Source: Astropecten irregularis (lineage: Eukaryota > Echinodermata > Asteroidea > Paxillosida > Astropectinidae). From it: a stretch of 64,000 bases of DNA. The DNA is taken from the NCBI GenBank assembly GCA_963971285.1, contig OZ020245.1, forward strand, positions 16,630,983 to 16,694,982, written 5' to 3'. The position numbers were made by a program, and so were the translations under genes. A model generated the notes under the pieces. It had not been told where the DNA came from, made no database searches, and saw nothing but the letters and a program-made list of their open reading frames with translations. Below are positions 1 through 10,816 of this stretch, piece by piece; position 1 is the stretch's first letter; each line of letters begins with the position of its first letter.

Positions 1-249
1 ATTACTCATCCTTGTTGTTATACAGTACGTAGTCATTGCCTGGACGTTCAATTGACTTACCCGTTCCGGACAACAGTATGCATATATACTACATAGTTGG
101 CCGCTTTTGGGGATACTCCAGTGCAATAATCCTCTTTTATTATGACTTCCCAAATTAATAAAACGCCTATTATAAGTGAGCAGTAATCGAAAAACGCCTA
201 ACCCTAACCTTCACGACAGTAAGATAAACTATCTACATGTAATATAATT

Positions 250-455
250 CCATTGAAAAGTGAACACAGAAAAATTGACTGGAGCGTGATTCCAACCAGC
301 AACCAACGTAGGGCTGCATGGACAGCTCAGTTGGTAGAGGGCCTGTACGGTATTCAGGAGGTCGCCGGTTTGAATCCCAATCCAGCCAATATTTCTTTGT
401 TCACTTTTCAATTACTTTAAATTCAGTCAGTTTCCCTTGTGGGTATTTGATGATA
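250..455 (+). repeat. tRNA-derived repeat with inverted ends (copy 1)
   Basis: The + strand shows a Pol III A-box-like block (GCTCAGTTGGTAGAG) and a B-box-like block (GGTTTGAATCC) about 40 nt apart, as in a tRNA-derived SINE. The left flank (about 251-307) is the reverse complement of the right flank (about 365-412): both carry GTGAACA and the region around the B box. The 3' part continues into a CTTGTGG-containing tail that recurs near 29150 and 33280. Probably a decayed pair of inverted copies. Confidence 0.7.
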
Positions 456-539
456 ATATTATAATTTCGATTGAGTTTAGGTGTTCACAGATTACGAGGA
501 TTCATTTTGGCGTCATCGATATTGGCCTTCATAATTTAA

Positions 540-903
540 AGGCAATATCATACTTTGGTTTTTGTCAAAGAAATACAGATTCATGCATGGTCAAAAATAT
601 CAAGGAAGATACAATAACAGTCATCTTTGAAAATTTCAGTCCCATACGGTGCCCACTTTTTGAGAAAACAGTAAAAACGGCCACACTTTTTCTTAAGTCA
701 GTCTTTTCTCTTTTAAATTGGTCACTGATTTTACTCTTTTCTGGATAAATACAGCATTTCAGGCACAAAAATGTTAACGGTATATGTTTTTACCATCACC
801 ATCTTTATACCCTGTATAAAATGGGGAAAACGGTGGCCCTATAGTTATAAGTAAATCTGTGAAGATTTCTGTTTTGGTATGCTACCAAAGTATGAGTATA
901 CCT
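540..903 (-). mobile_element. TTAA-flanked MITE, family A (copy 1, complete)
   Basis: A 364-bp element with no coding capacity. It starts AGGCAATATCATACTTTGG and ends with the inverted sequence around CCAAAGTATG...TACCT. It is flanked on both sides by TTAA (536-539 and 904-907). The body has blocks found in all copies: a GTGGGCACCGTATGGGACTG block (inverted here) and a TTTCTGGATAAATA block. TTAA duplication is typical of piggyBac- and Kolobok-type transposases; no transposase is present, so this is non-autonomous. Confidence 0.85.
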
Positions 904-907
904 TTAA

Positions 908-1640
908 CCGTTGGGGTACAATGGGGATTTTTTTAGTGGTCATTCAATGCTGAAAACTGTCGTCATGAATTCTCTTCAATTAATTGCAGTTTTGTTTGTT
1001 TGTTTTGTTTTTCTGTTTGTCCGTCCCGCCGGTCCGTTGTTCAGTTGATGTCTTTGTCTTTGTGTTCGTTCGTTCGTTTGTTAATTTCTCTTTGCAAATG
1101 ACCAAAATCTACTTTTGCAGAAATGCAGCTAGTTTCCGAGTGTAGCTTTTTATACCATTTTTGAAATCTTTATTTTAATTTTCCCGAACTCGGACTAAAT
1201 TAGATGAACATTACTGATAATGAACAAACGAAATCCACCGGTGTACATGTATACAGTTTTGGGACCTACCTCCTCAATTGGTAAAAGTATTTTGTCATAA
1301 ATCTACTTGAGCACAATTATAATGAATTTCCTAAATTCTTCAATTGTTTTAATACGTCATGCATTATAATTATTATTATATTGTTTGGGTGCATGGTGTA
1401 ATGTTACGGTTCGCAATAAACGCGTACACTACCACAGCCTTACATAATAATGTGTTCAACCCCATCCAATTAATCAGGATACTACACGTCCAATTAATGC
1501 ACATGCACTACATGTATACGGATAGGATATAGGATTTCCTATTGATGTCTTTCAATGACTGAAACCTTAATGACCTAGGAGGATTAAAAGGTGTCTTGTT
1601 CACGTGCACGGCCTCGTGCGCACATGATGGATGCCATCAT
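908..1640. other. Intergenic, no gene seen
   Basis: AT-rich sequence between two family A MITEs. It has short TTTG-rich low-complexity runs (980-1085) but no splice-bounded reading frame or RNA gene that I can support. Confidence 0.6.
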
Positions 1641-2011
1641 TATTTTGTAGTATCATACTTTGGTAAGACACCAAAACAGAAATGTTCACAGATTTACGTA
1701 AAACTTTCAGGGTATGAAGATATGAAGATGATACTAGTAGAATCCTACCGTTAAAATTGTTCCGCCTGAAATGGTGTATTTATCCAGAAATGAGTAAAAC
1801 AAGGACCGAAAATCTTTTTGATCTTTTAAAAGATAAAAAATAAAAGACTAAAAGACCTAAGAAATACTGTGGCTATTTTCCACTGTTTTCTCAAAAAGTG
1901 GGCACCTTATGGGACTGAAATTTTCACAGATGACTGTTACTGTATCTGTCTTGGTATTTTTGCCCAATCTGTATTTCTTTGATGGAAACCAAAGTATGAT
2001 ATTACCTTTAA
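1641..2011 (+). mobile_element. TTAA MITE, family A (copy 2)
   Basis: About 365 bp in the opposite orientation to copy 1. Left end has TAGTATCATACTTTGG; right end has CCAAAGTATGATATTACC followed by TTAA at 2008-2011. The left TTAA has decayed. The internal GTGGGCACC block and the GAAATGTTCACAGATTTACG block match the other copies. Confidence 0.8.
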
Positions 2012-2221
2012 TCATTAGCGGATGAGTGATTCAGTCACAGATGTACTGGAACTGAAACTTTTTACTTTTGAAATGTTACTTAAGTCAAAGGAAACCACGT
2101 TCTGAATTACGCCAGCAATCACTTTGACTGATTTCGATTACATTAGATGATATTTTCAAACGAAGAAAGGAAATTTATACAGTGTAAGTGTAAGCAAAAA
2201 GGCAAGCATGTAATATATTTC

Positions 2222-2775
2222 AGGTAATTTTGGCTGATGAGCAGTTTACAGCAGTTTATTATACTTATTATAACAAAAATAAAGATTTCTGAAATACTTT
2301 GGGCGTCACTGCTTTCTCACAAAGTTGGCACCGTATGGGACTGGAAATTTCACAAATGTTTGTTACTGTATCTTTCTTGACCCAACCTACGCTCCAGTTC
2401 TAATCCTTTTCGATTGACTTTTCCACGTACCCACAATAAAGCCGGTGACAGAACATTCACAGTCTCTGCAGCAAAGGAATGGAACAGTCTGCCCTCTTAC
2501 ATTCAATGTGCAGGATCTTTGGATCAATTTAAGAAAAAACTCAAAACCTACCTGTTCCACCAACAATAATAGCAATGATACAGATTTATTTGTGTGTATT
2601 AAGTTTATGTAATATTGTATGTATTTCCTTTAATTTTCGTTTGTAAGCGCTGTGATTTAGTTTACTAAAAAGAGCGTATTAAATGCCGGTTATTATTATT
2701 ATTATTATTATAGATATTTTTGCCCACGAAGCTGCATTTCTTTGACAAAAACCACTTAGTATGATATTACCTTGA
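2222..2775 (+). mobile_element. Truncated family A MITE, interrupted by a LINE 3' end
   Basis: The right half of a family A element (AGTTGGCACCGTATGGGACT block at about 2322, and the terminal AGTATGATATTACC at about 2758-2771) is split. The MITE phrase 'TTTCTTGA|TATTTTTGCCCA' is broken near 2380 and resumes near 2711, with the LINE tail between. A further 43-bp word at 2222-2264 recurs at 38733-38772. Confidence 0.7.
2383..2711 (+). mobile_element. 5'-truncated non-LTR retrotransposon 3' end
   Basis: Translation on + ending at the TAA near 2569 contains FTVSAAKEWNSLPSYIQ, then SLDQFKKKLKTYLF just before the stop. This is the characteristic last segment of reverse transcriptase in CR1/L2-type LINEs. 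The 3' UTR has paired GTAAGCGC / AGAGCG words and ends in an (ATT)n microsatellite, as such elements do. Only about 60 codons remain, so it is a dead copy. Exact clade is not resolvable by eye. Confidence 0.8.
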
Positions 2776-2859
2776 TTTACATTATTTTATAAAGCGCTAA
2801 TAACGCTCCTGTATTCAGTTCGTTTATAATGCTGAAATTATGATACCTAACATAACCCT

Positions 2860-3045
2860 TGCCAAACAAACAAAGATAATTGACTATTATACAAGTACAC
2901 TGCCAATTACATAAGGCTGCATAAAGTTTAGATGGTAGACGGCCGTACGCCCCCGTATTCATAGGGGTCTCTGGTTGAATAAAGCCCGCTCCAGTCAGTT
3001 CTTCTTTGTTCACTTTTTAATAGTGACCTTTTATGACGTCTCTTA
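2860..3045 (+). repeat. tRNA-derived repeat, decayed copy
   Basis: Contains the family head CAAACAAACAAAGATAATTG at about 2864, a degraded B box (TCTGGTTGAATAAAG) and the tail TTCTTTGTTCACTTTT. The A box is damaged. Confidence 0.5.
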
Positions 3046-3184
3046 CTTTCCTGAAGACGATCGACCTTTTTGTATATTACAAGACTTGAGTCGAAATAGG
3101 CAAAAATCAAGAAACCTTTGGTCCAAGAAAAAAGGTCCGTAGGCTCTAAACATAATTATGGCATCTCAAAATGCTATTCGTCCA

Positions 3185-3577
3185 TAGGTGTCGATTTCTT
3201 TTCATGATTGGGGGAATGATTGGTGATTTAGTGTCCTATGCGAGGGAATGAAACGACCGAGTTGGGGCAAGGTTGTTTGAGGGTTATACCCCCCTCCCAA
3301 ACCAGGGTCTTTTTTTATTAAAACAGAGTCGAAACGTTGCATTTTAGAGCGTTTAAAAACGATATTATAAGAAAAATTAAACAGAGTATTCACTGCGAAG
3401 ACTAAAAAACCCAAGGATCATGTAATATTTCTTTTAAAAAAAACCTTGAATGACATTCGACCTCAAAATATTGGGGGGATGATAATACACGTCATACCCC
3501 CACCTCAAATTAAATTTTTTTTTTTTGAGGGGGGGGGGGTGGATATATCTCCCGATCCCCCCGGGATCGACACCCAT
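3185..3577. repeat. Element with inverted GTGTCGAT ends and homopolymer runs
   Basis: The left end, TAGGTGTCGAT, is inverted at the right end as ATCGACACCCATG. Inside are T and G homopolymers (about 3516-3540) and a CCCCCCGGGATC palindrome. A GGGGGGGTCGACACC word at 15026-15040 is related. No coding signal. Confidence 0.4.
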
Positions 3578-3944
3578 GCATTCTTCACCTCAAAATAATA
3601 TCATATAAGGATGATAATAACATACATGTACGCCATTAGTATGATAACTTTTCTTAATGAGGTGGCTGTGGAACTTCGAGGCAACAAGCATATCTCGTGA
3701 GGGCCCGGGAGGATCGAGTCGGAGGAACAAGGCAGTTTTCATTTCGTGACACTAATTCGACTGTTTTTGTTATACCTTGACGTATGATCCTTCCATAAGG
3801 TCTGGCGGGAGTTTCTGGACGTTCACATTGAAAAAAAAAAACACACCTGACGAGGGGCGGGAGACGCCCGAAAATTTGTAGTAATAAAAAGTTAATAAGT
3901 TAATACAGCCGGGGTCTGATATACTTTCTTAAGACGGATATATT

Positions 3945-4108
3945 GACCTTTTTCACGGTGCATCCATCCCCATTCGAAGCAGTGTAATGAAATCGAGGCT
4001 TGGATTCGAAATAGTCTGGTACCCGTTTTCTTTTGGGAATTTGTGTTATCTTTTCCGACGGGTATACAAGGAAGGCGACAAAAATGGAAGCGCCGTGAAA
4101 AAGGCGTA
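3945..4108. mobile_element. Short inverted-repeat element, family D (copy 1)
   Basis: Ends are GACCTTTTTCACGGTGC and the inverted GCGCCGTGAAAAAGGC. The body, with CCGAGGCTTG-like and ATCTTTTCC(G/A)ACGGGTATA words, matches 12102-12272, so it is a two-copy family here. No protein-coding signal. Confidence 0.6.
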
Positions 4109-4814
4109 TAGGTGTCTACCCATTGGACTTAGTCTTATGTGTAACCATGGAGGAAGGAAGAGAACAAAGCATGAACGAAGAAGCCTTCCATGAAAGGCAC
4201 GTGGACAGCCACGAGTTCAACGCCTGAGAGAACCCCTTCATCACCGGTAAACATCAACAATAATGGTTTTCAGCACCTCGGGAATGACATATAGTTCCAT
4301 GGGGAATGGGCAATGTTTTTCAGGCCGCAGGGGCACGTGTATAATGTTGTTCATGCACGTGTTAAGATCGAGTAGACTGGCTCCCCTTCCCTCCGTTGTC
4401 TCCTGACGTCTCGATGTGTATCAGGACGAGAAGCAGTACGTCTAGCGGGCCCGTGTAACATTCATCATCACCGCATGACATGAACTAAACTTGTATATTA
4501 AGAAACTTCTACCACCAACTCCGAACTTTTTGATATCATCTACACTTTTGTATAATACTCATTTCTTTCCTTATTTGTTTATATGATTAACAAACTCGGA
4601 GTAGATATCACAAAATGACGAGTAGCACTATTATCATTTCTTATGTCTTTGACAATAACTGCCTTTCAATACTATACACTATGGCGAGCCGTTTGAATAT
4701 TATTTTATTACTCAAACGCGGCGATCTTAAAGCCTTTTACAGATATCTTTAGATCATTTATAGATTTCTTTAATTTATTCAACTGAGATATCTTTATACT
4801 ATTATTTAGAGAAT

Positions 4815-5132
4815 CCGGGATTGGTAAAATACCCAAACAAAATATTCACAGATTTACGTATAATTTTAAGGGTATAGTGAAGATGGTGCTGGTAGAAACA
4901 TAGCTTTAGCGGCGCTAAAGTTTTACCGCCTGAAATGCTGTCAAGAAATTAGTAAATGCAACGACCGGAAAATATGCTTAATCCGACGATAAAAAAATAA
5001 CGTTTTTTCACTGTTTTATCAAAAAGTGGGCACCGTACCGGTACTTTCACAAAATGAGTTTTACTGTATCTTTCTTCATATTTTGGTCATGAATTTTCAT
5101 TTCTTTAATTTAAAACCTAAGTATGATATTAC
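4815..5132 (+). mobile_element. Degenerate family A/B MITE copy
   Basis: Starts with the variant end GGGATTGGTAAAATACCC and carries GATGGTGCTGGTAGAAACAT, AAAAGTGGGCACCGTA and a right end CTAAGTATGATATTACC. The left end resembles the variant at 35308 while the right end is family A, so it is chimeric or very diverged. Confidence 0.6.
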
Positions 5133-5713
5133 CTCTGATAACAATGGTATCCAATCATGATCCAATTAATTGCTGAGCTGTATCCAGTACATGTACATGT
5201 ACATGTAAATAATACTTTCTCACGCACTAGTTTACTCCTCCCATGAGGAAACTGCTTTCGAGTTGGACGTCAGCGAAGTCACTGCATGAGTACAATCTGA
5301 TTGGCTGAGCGTGTCGTACACAATGCATGAAGTCAACTTGCAGCAGAGGCTCCTGTGCACAGTATTATGACGAGTCACGTTACCAATTTAACAAAAAGGC
5401 AGCGTCCCCTCTTTACGCATCCATCTCATTCACGGCCAACAACGCGGCTGGACACAGTGGATGGCTCCATTGATTAACTCCTATTGAACTCCCTGCTTAT
5501 GGGAGTTAGGGATGAATTTGCAAAGGTTGTAAGAGGTGCAAGTGGAAACGAAAATTGTATACACTTGGGTATGGATTGCCGTTCCGTTTGGTAACAGGCT
5601 TGCTTACTTGCATTGCACAGTTAGTTTTTGCTTGTTAAATCTGGTATCGCGTTCCTATAGTAATTGGTGTATGACAAGATAACGCACGCATCAAACCACA
5701 AACTACATCTGCA
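5133..5713 (+). promoter_or_regulatory. Upstream region of the GPCR gene
   Basis: No other gene is visible here. It contains an ACATGTACATGTACATGTA run near 5191-5208. I see no convincing TATA box. The receptor start codon lies in the context CTGCAATGG, with G at +4. Promoter status is inferred from position only. Confidence 0.3.
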
Positions 5714-6847
5714 ATGGATCCTGACAACTACAGTCAGGTGTTCACCACCGAGGCTCAATTTGACCAAACTAGGGGGACCGTGACTGTGGGACGGGCCACA
5801 GCGTTCAGCATTGCCCTGGCCGCGCTGTTTGGGGCCTTGTCCTTCTTCGGAGCGGTGGGGAACCTCTTGACCATCTTGGCCGTGGTCACCAATCGCCAGC
5901 TCCGATCACAGACTTCCAGCTACCTGATCCTGAATCTGGCCGTAGCCGACATGGTAGTGTTTGTGGTCATCGAACCGTTTCTATCGTTGAGCGCAGCTAC
6001 ATCCTCTTGGCCATTCTCCATTCCTCTGTGCGGGGCCATCGGAGCTCTTGTCATCCAGCACATCATGGTGTCCGTGAGCAGCATGGCGGCTATAGCCGTC
6101 AATAGATACTTCAGCGTAGTCAGGCATCGTATCTACCCGAAAGTCTTCACCCACAGAAGCACGATCATCCTCTGCCTGATCACCTGGCTCCCAGGTTTGG
6201 CCGTCTTGCTGCCCGTGGTCCTGACTTCTTCCATTGCCGATTACAGCTCATACTACGGCGTCTGCATCCTTGTCTCTTCCAATAGCGCGGTGAGTCGAAC
6301 AGTCTCCTTGTTGACAGCCGCCACCATCACAGTCAGTGTCATCGCAAGCTCCCTCTGCTATCTGCAGATCTACCGGACAGTCAGGGAGAGTCACCGGCGA
6401 GTCAAACCGAAGGAACTGCCAGCGATCGGCGACGCCGCTGCAGCTGCCGGTGGTGGCATCGTAAAAGTACAACCAGCCAACAAGAACCTTTCCCGTCCAG
6501 AAAACATGAAAAAAACCTGCGCCGAATTATCAGCCAAGTTGCCCCGTGCGGCCAGCCTGAAGTTTTCACAGATCTGCCGGGCAGAGGTCACCATAGCCTT
6601 CAATCTGTTCGTCGTCTTTGCCGTCTTCTGTATCTGCTGGACCCCACTTACCGTGCTCATCTTCATCAAAAACATCGACCGTCCGCCGCAGTCTCTGACC
6701 GGGGAGGTAGAATGGCTACCCGGCTGGCTGTGGCAGTTGTCCTATAAGATGGTACTGTTCAATTCCACGCTGAACATCTTCATTTACTGCTGGAGAAATC
6801 GCAACTTCAGGTCGGCTTACTTGAAAGTTTTAAAATGTGGACGATAA
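5714..6847 (+). CDS. Class A (rhodopsin-family) G-protein-coupled receptor, single exon
   Basis: A complete 377-aa seven-helix receptor with no intron. Seen: one N-glycosylation site at N5; TM1 with GN (N50); TM2 LNLAVAD with D79 (2.50); ECL1 Cys106 pairing with ECL2 Cys184; an NRY triad (130-132) instead of DRY at the end of TM3; W158 in TM4; a long ICL3 (about 221-290) with an Ala/Gly run; CWTP (308-311) in TM6; NIFIY (354-358) in TM7 followed by a basic helix 8. The TM5 proline is Ser208 and the TM7 proline is Ile355. NRY and the lost TM7 proline recall melatonin-receptor-like and moody-like receptors, but the ligand cannot be assigned. It should act at the plasma membrane through G proteins. 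A poly(A) signal follows at 6956. Confidence 0.93.
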   Translation: MDPDNYSQVFTTEAQFDQTRGTVTVGRATAFSIALAALFGALSFFGAVGNLLTILAVVTNRQLRSQTSSYLILNLAVADMVVFVVIEPFLSLSAATSSWPFSIPLCGAIGALVIQHIMVSVSSMAAIAVNRYFSVVRHRIYPKVFTHRSTIILCLITWLPGLAVLLPVVLTSSIADYSSYYGVCILVSSNSAVSRTVSLLTAATITVSVIASSLCYLQIYRTVRESHRRVKPKELPAIGDAAAAAGGGIVKVQPANKNLSRPENMKKTCAELSAKLPRAASLKFSQICRAEVTIAFNLFVVFAVFCICWTPLTVLIFIKNIDRPPQSLTGEVEWLPGWLWQLSYKMVLFNSTLNIFIYCWRNRNFRSAYLKVLKCGR

Positions 6848-6955
6848 GTGCAACACTGTACATTTTTATATGTCATTATTCAGACCTATAGATGGCTCTG
6901 CATTGACGTGATCTTTGGGGTCACATAAATATTATCCAAAATGTCAAAATATCAG

Positions 6956-6961
6956 AATAAA
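6956..6961 (+). terminator. Poly(A) signal AATAAA of the GPCR gene
   Basis: A canonical hexamer 109 nt after the receptor stop codon, on the same strand. Cleavage would fall at about 6975-6990. Confidence 0.6.
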
Positions 6962-6989
6962 GTACATACTGCATAATAAGTATTATGTG

Positions 6990-8096
6990 TATATTACTGT
7001 GTTATACTTGAATGTACTTCAAATACTTAAACAATTTACTTAACTTGTTAAGTAACTTCATTGATATACTATATTTGAAGCTTTTTACTTGTCTGAAGTA
7101 GCCACAGTTGACGTCCCATACAGCTACGCCCTCGTCATAATTACCAAAAGCAAACTCAATGATGTCGCTTGTCCTATAATGTTGATGATGATGTAAAACC
7201 AGGTTGTGATGTCTAAAACTCGTAGTGCTAATTATTATGCATCCAGGGTGACGAAGTTCAAAGAGTGGCGTTAAGTGTGTCTTTGAAATTCGGTTTGAAA
7301 ATGTACATTGTATAATGCGAAACCACCACATAATTAACTTTATTATTTAAGGTACCCGAGTTGAATCAGTGTAACATTATTCTTTGTCGATCTTTAAGTA
7401 TCAAAATCACCATATCGAGAACAAGACTTGTCAAGCGTAGATTTCATGTGATCTAGTATGTGTTTAATTGGTAATAAGCATTCATGTGCATTGCAAGTAC
7501 TAGTCAGTTTATGTAAGGATTTCTTTCAAATCCACATGACTTTGTGACAAAATGGCTTTAAAAGAAGTTATTGTGTATACTGTTTGATTGTTGTATATTA
7601 TTACGTTATTAACAAGAACTGCTGTGTTGTCAATGATGATATTAACGAATGTATACAAGAAAAAAAAAACATTTCCTCCACAATTCAACGCATGAATGTT
7701 ACATGATGTTTAGGTCTTTTGCTTGGATGTATATGATTACATGCACTTGCGTAATTTTGTCAAGCTTCATATATTGTACACGCAGAAACGAAATCAAATA
7801 TACATGCACATGCATGTACATGTACATGTATATACTGTATATAATATACATGAACTGTAGTCATGTTTCGAACCTTCACCTGTCATATATGTTTTCTTGT
7901 AATATTTGGGAAATTGTGCGTAAATTACCTATCTTTCGAAAGGGAATGATGCAATTTCAGGAAAAGAGACCGATGCAGAAATATAGACGCCATTTTGAAT
8001 TTATTTTTCGTAAATGCAGTTGCTTCCATTGGAGACAGATTCTACATTTTGTTTCGACATTAGTTATCTTTATATCTTATATCAAATAATGAGGGA
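6990..8096. other. Intergenic, no gene seen
   Basis: AT-rich. Contains an alternating CATGTA/TATATA run at about 7800-7850. Short open frames here lack codon bias or splice signals. Confidence 0.6.
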
Positions 8097-8112
8097 AATT
8101 ACTGAAATATAA

Positions 8113-8385
8113 GTCAATGAAAAGCGAACAAATTGACTGGAGCGGGATTCGAACCTGCAACTTCCGGAATAGCGTAGCCTGCGCTCAGTCTTTACTAACT
8201 GAGCTATACCCAGTGTTGGTAGTATCTCTAATAGTTCGTGGTTTAATGGCCTCGTCTGACTGCCAAACGAACAAAGATAATTGACTATCAGGGAAACCAC
8301 CAACATAGGGCTGCAAAGCTCAGTTGGTAACAGCCTGCCGGTACAGTATTCCGGAGGTCGCTGGTTCAAATCCAAATTTTAATTG
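8113..8385. repeat. Two opposed tRNA-like units (SINE-type repeat)
   Basis: The left unit is on the - strand: B-box complement GGGATTCGAACCTGC at about 8142 and A-box complement ACTAACTGAGCTAT at about 8192. The right unit is on the + strand: AGCTCAGTTGGTAAC at about 8318 and TGGTTCAAATCC at 8362. Between them is AACAAAGATAATTGACTAT. Two copies head to head, or one element with inverted ends. Confidence 0.7.
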
Positions 8386-9310
8386 AAATGAAATACACGA
8401 TACCGGGTACTGAGGGCTGTCTTCACATTCGAAGATATTAATGAAATCAAGAACATTGTAACATGGTACAGTATTTGTATATGGAATGTACTGTAAATAT
8501 CTTGTCACATTATGATGATGGAGGGGCAATATTGATATCAGGTCTGTGTAAGTACATGTATGAGGGTAGTACACACTAATCCCCCCACATAAAGCAAGAG
8601 GAAAGGACAGAAATATGGACCCGGGGATGTTTTTACTCTACCGACGGTTAATTTATCGAGTAAACAACGGGGAAAACAGACGGGAACTCCATCCTTTGAA
8701 CAAATTTCTGAAAATGTCACGGAGTGGGCGGCGTATACATAGAATGATTATAGAAATGAAAATATGGTGGCCGTTTAAGTGATGGCTGTTTGAAAAACGA
8801 ATCCATAATGAAATGGCTGTATGATACGGGGTTGTTTAAAATCTCAGCAACATCAGTAGTGCATTAGAGCAGCAGCCCGCGAAGCATTTTGATCAAAACG
8901 AACGAGGTACCAATATCTGAACACATGAGCATTTATGGTGTATTGTATCATACATAATACATTAGATGTCTGCCGGGGACCCCCAAAAGACCCTTACATG
9001 ACCAAACGAACGAGGTACCACTTGAAACTAATTTCAACTGAACAGGCCAAACAACACACAAAGTATGGAATGGCCCATGCAACCCATGGACTTTTCTGCT
9101 GCAAAGGGCCCGGCAGACGTCCTCGAGGGGCCCCCATATAAAATCATAAAAATCACCTTAGATCAAACCGGTCACTAGTGATTTTTATTTGTGACAAGAA
9201 GTGAACGTAAAATCTCAATCCATTTTTACTACAGTATATCTACATGTATTGCATTGAATTGAACCTGAACAAGGCAGCTTCCGCTGGCGTTGTTGTCTTT
9301 CATTTTGTCT
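8386..9310. other. Intergenic; one possible decayed foldback
   Basis: No gene recognised. GTCTGCCGGGG at about 8968 is inverted as CCCGGCAGAC at about 9109, which may mark a short decayed foldback of about 160 bp. Confidence 0.4.
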
Positions 9311-10816
9311 GTTGAAACTAGGCCTGGGCGATTAACTCGATTAATCGATTAATCGCGATTACATTCCTGTGTCGATTACTCGATTAGTAAATTCTGAACT
9401 ACTCGATTAATCGTGCCAGCGCGATTAGTGCCTTCGAGTTGCGATTAATTCCATGAGTTACTACTATTCTCAGTCGATCAATAGCCATGCCGTGTGTGTT
9501 GCATGGAGCAGCTGCATAGACTTGATGACAAGTCGTTAGACATTCGTGTTTTGTCCGTCCATCTGTCAAGGAACAATCATTGTGCAATGTGCATCATGCA
9601 TCGTTCGTATAGTGAGGCAACGCAATCTTCAATAGGGGTCGAGGGTGTATATGTGCCGCGGCCGCGTCCCCGCATGTTGGACATTATGCAGGACGTACAC
9701 AGTGTAATATGAACACGCACACCGTACCCCTGGTGTAGCGGTAAAATTACCGACTTGATATCAAGTCTGCCTGCTGCACGTGCACCGGAAGCCCGCCCAA
9801 TTATGACAGCACCATGACAACATTTTGAGATAACACTGTAATTGGCCAGTAGCCCTCTGTAGTCTGTACTGCCTTATATGGTCAACGTGGATAAGGCATG
9901 AATGAGGGCTATACCATTTCGCTGTTTATTGAGGTACATTTAGTAATGTTGCATTTTCAATGAACACTATTTATCTCACTTAGTAATAAAACGAAAGGTT
10001 GTCGCACACAAACATGATTTATTGGATACATAAGGTTTAAACGTGTCGGGGTGAATTTTTATTCAAGCCTGACAGCTGACAACGAAGTTTTTCTCAACCT
10101 ATTGGCCCACGTGTTTACAATGGATTCGGCTACCATGGCCGGCCAGCGAGGCTTAGCGCATGGCGCATGCATGGCGCGATGCATCATTCAACTACTCGAG
10201 TACGGACGCTACTCGAATAGACGATTACTGTATTGTATCGTATGGTATAATAATCGTGAAGTGAACATGTGGAGTAATCGTGAACTCTAAAATAATCGCG
10301 ATGTGTGTAGTAATCGTGAGCTGTGTAATAATCGTGTTCACTGTTCAGTAATCGTGAACTGTGTAATAATCGTGTTCACTGTTCAGCCTACGTGGGGTGT
10401 ACATTGTGTCATCGTGTACTATCGTTGACCTGTATAGATGTATGTCTGGGTGTACGTACGTGAGGCAGTAGCTGCATGCCTTGTCGGCCAACACTTCGCG
10501 AAATTACCCTGCTTTATTGAAGGAATACCAATAATTATGGACGATATTAGCTTCACGAATTTTGCATTATACCTTATCAGAACAGAAATGGCATAGGCTC
10601 AATGCCTCGGAAATCGGAACTGATCGCTGTTGAAACTTGTAAGAATCAATGCGTTATGCTAGTGCAGTTTACTGCAGTGCCGCTATGATGAAAACAAGGT
10701 ACGTGCTGCTTGTATAGTCACTTCCGGGTAATCGCGATTAATCGATTAATCGCGATTATTTCCTCCGCGATTAATCGATTAGTGAAAAGCACTAATCGCC
10801 CAGGCCTAGTTGAAAC
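9311..10816. mobile_element. Non-autonomous hAT-type transposon with 8-bp TSD
   Basis: The element spans 9319-10808 (1490 bp). Terminal inverted repeats are TAGGCCTGGGCGATTA and TAATCGCCCAGGCCTA, continuing into ATTAATCGATTAATCGCG on both sides. Both ends are bordered by the identical 8-bp sequence GTTGAAAC (9311-9318 and 10809-10816). An 8-bp duplication with a TAGG(C)...-type end fits the hAT superfamily. No transposase frame is present, so mobilisation would need a source in trans. A short tandem repeat based on TAATCGTGAACTGTG occupies about 10240-10385. Confidence 0.88.
10240..10386 (+). repeat. Subterminal TAATCGTG tandem array inside the hAT element
   Basis: TAATCGTG recurs about every 15-25 bp, including two near-identical units of about 37 bp (TAATCGTGAACTGTGTAATA followed by ATCGTGTTCACTGTTCAG). 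Subterminal arrays of this type often bind hAT transposases; that role is inferred here. Confidence 0.65.

Noticed and set aside
250..455. Functional tRNA gene
   Set aside because: A and B boxes are present, but the anticodon arm is shortened and the flanks are shared with many dispersed copies, so it is a tRNA-derived repeat.
7649..8089. 146-codon open frame on the + strand
   Set aside because: Met/Tyr/Cys-rich translation of CATGTA/TATATA low-complexity DNA; no homology blocks or conserved motifs.
9727..9790. Possible tRNA gene (GTAGCGGTAAAATTACC with ACTTGATATCAAGT hairpin)
   Set aside because: No proper acceptor stem or T-arm; lies in the non-autonomous hAT element.
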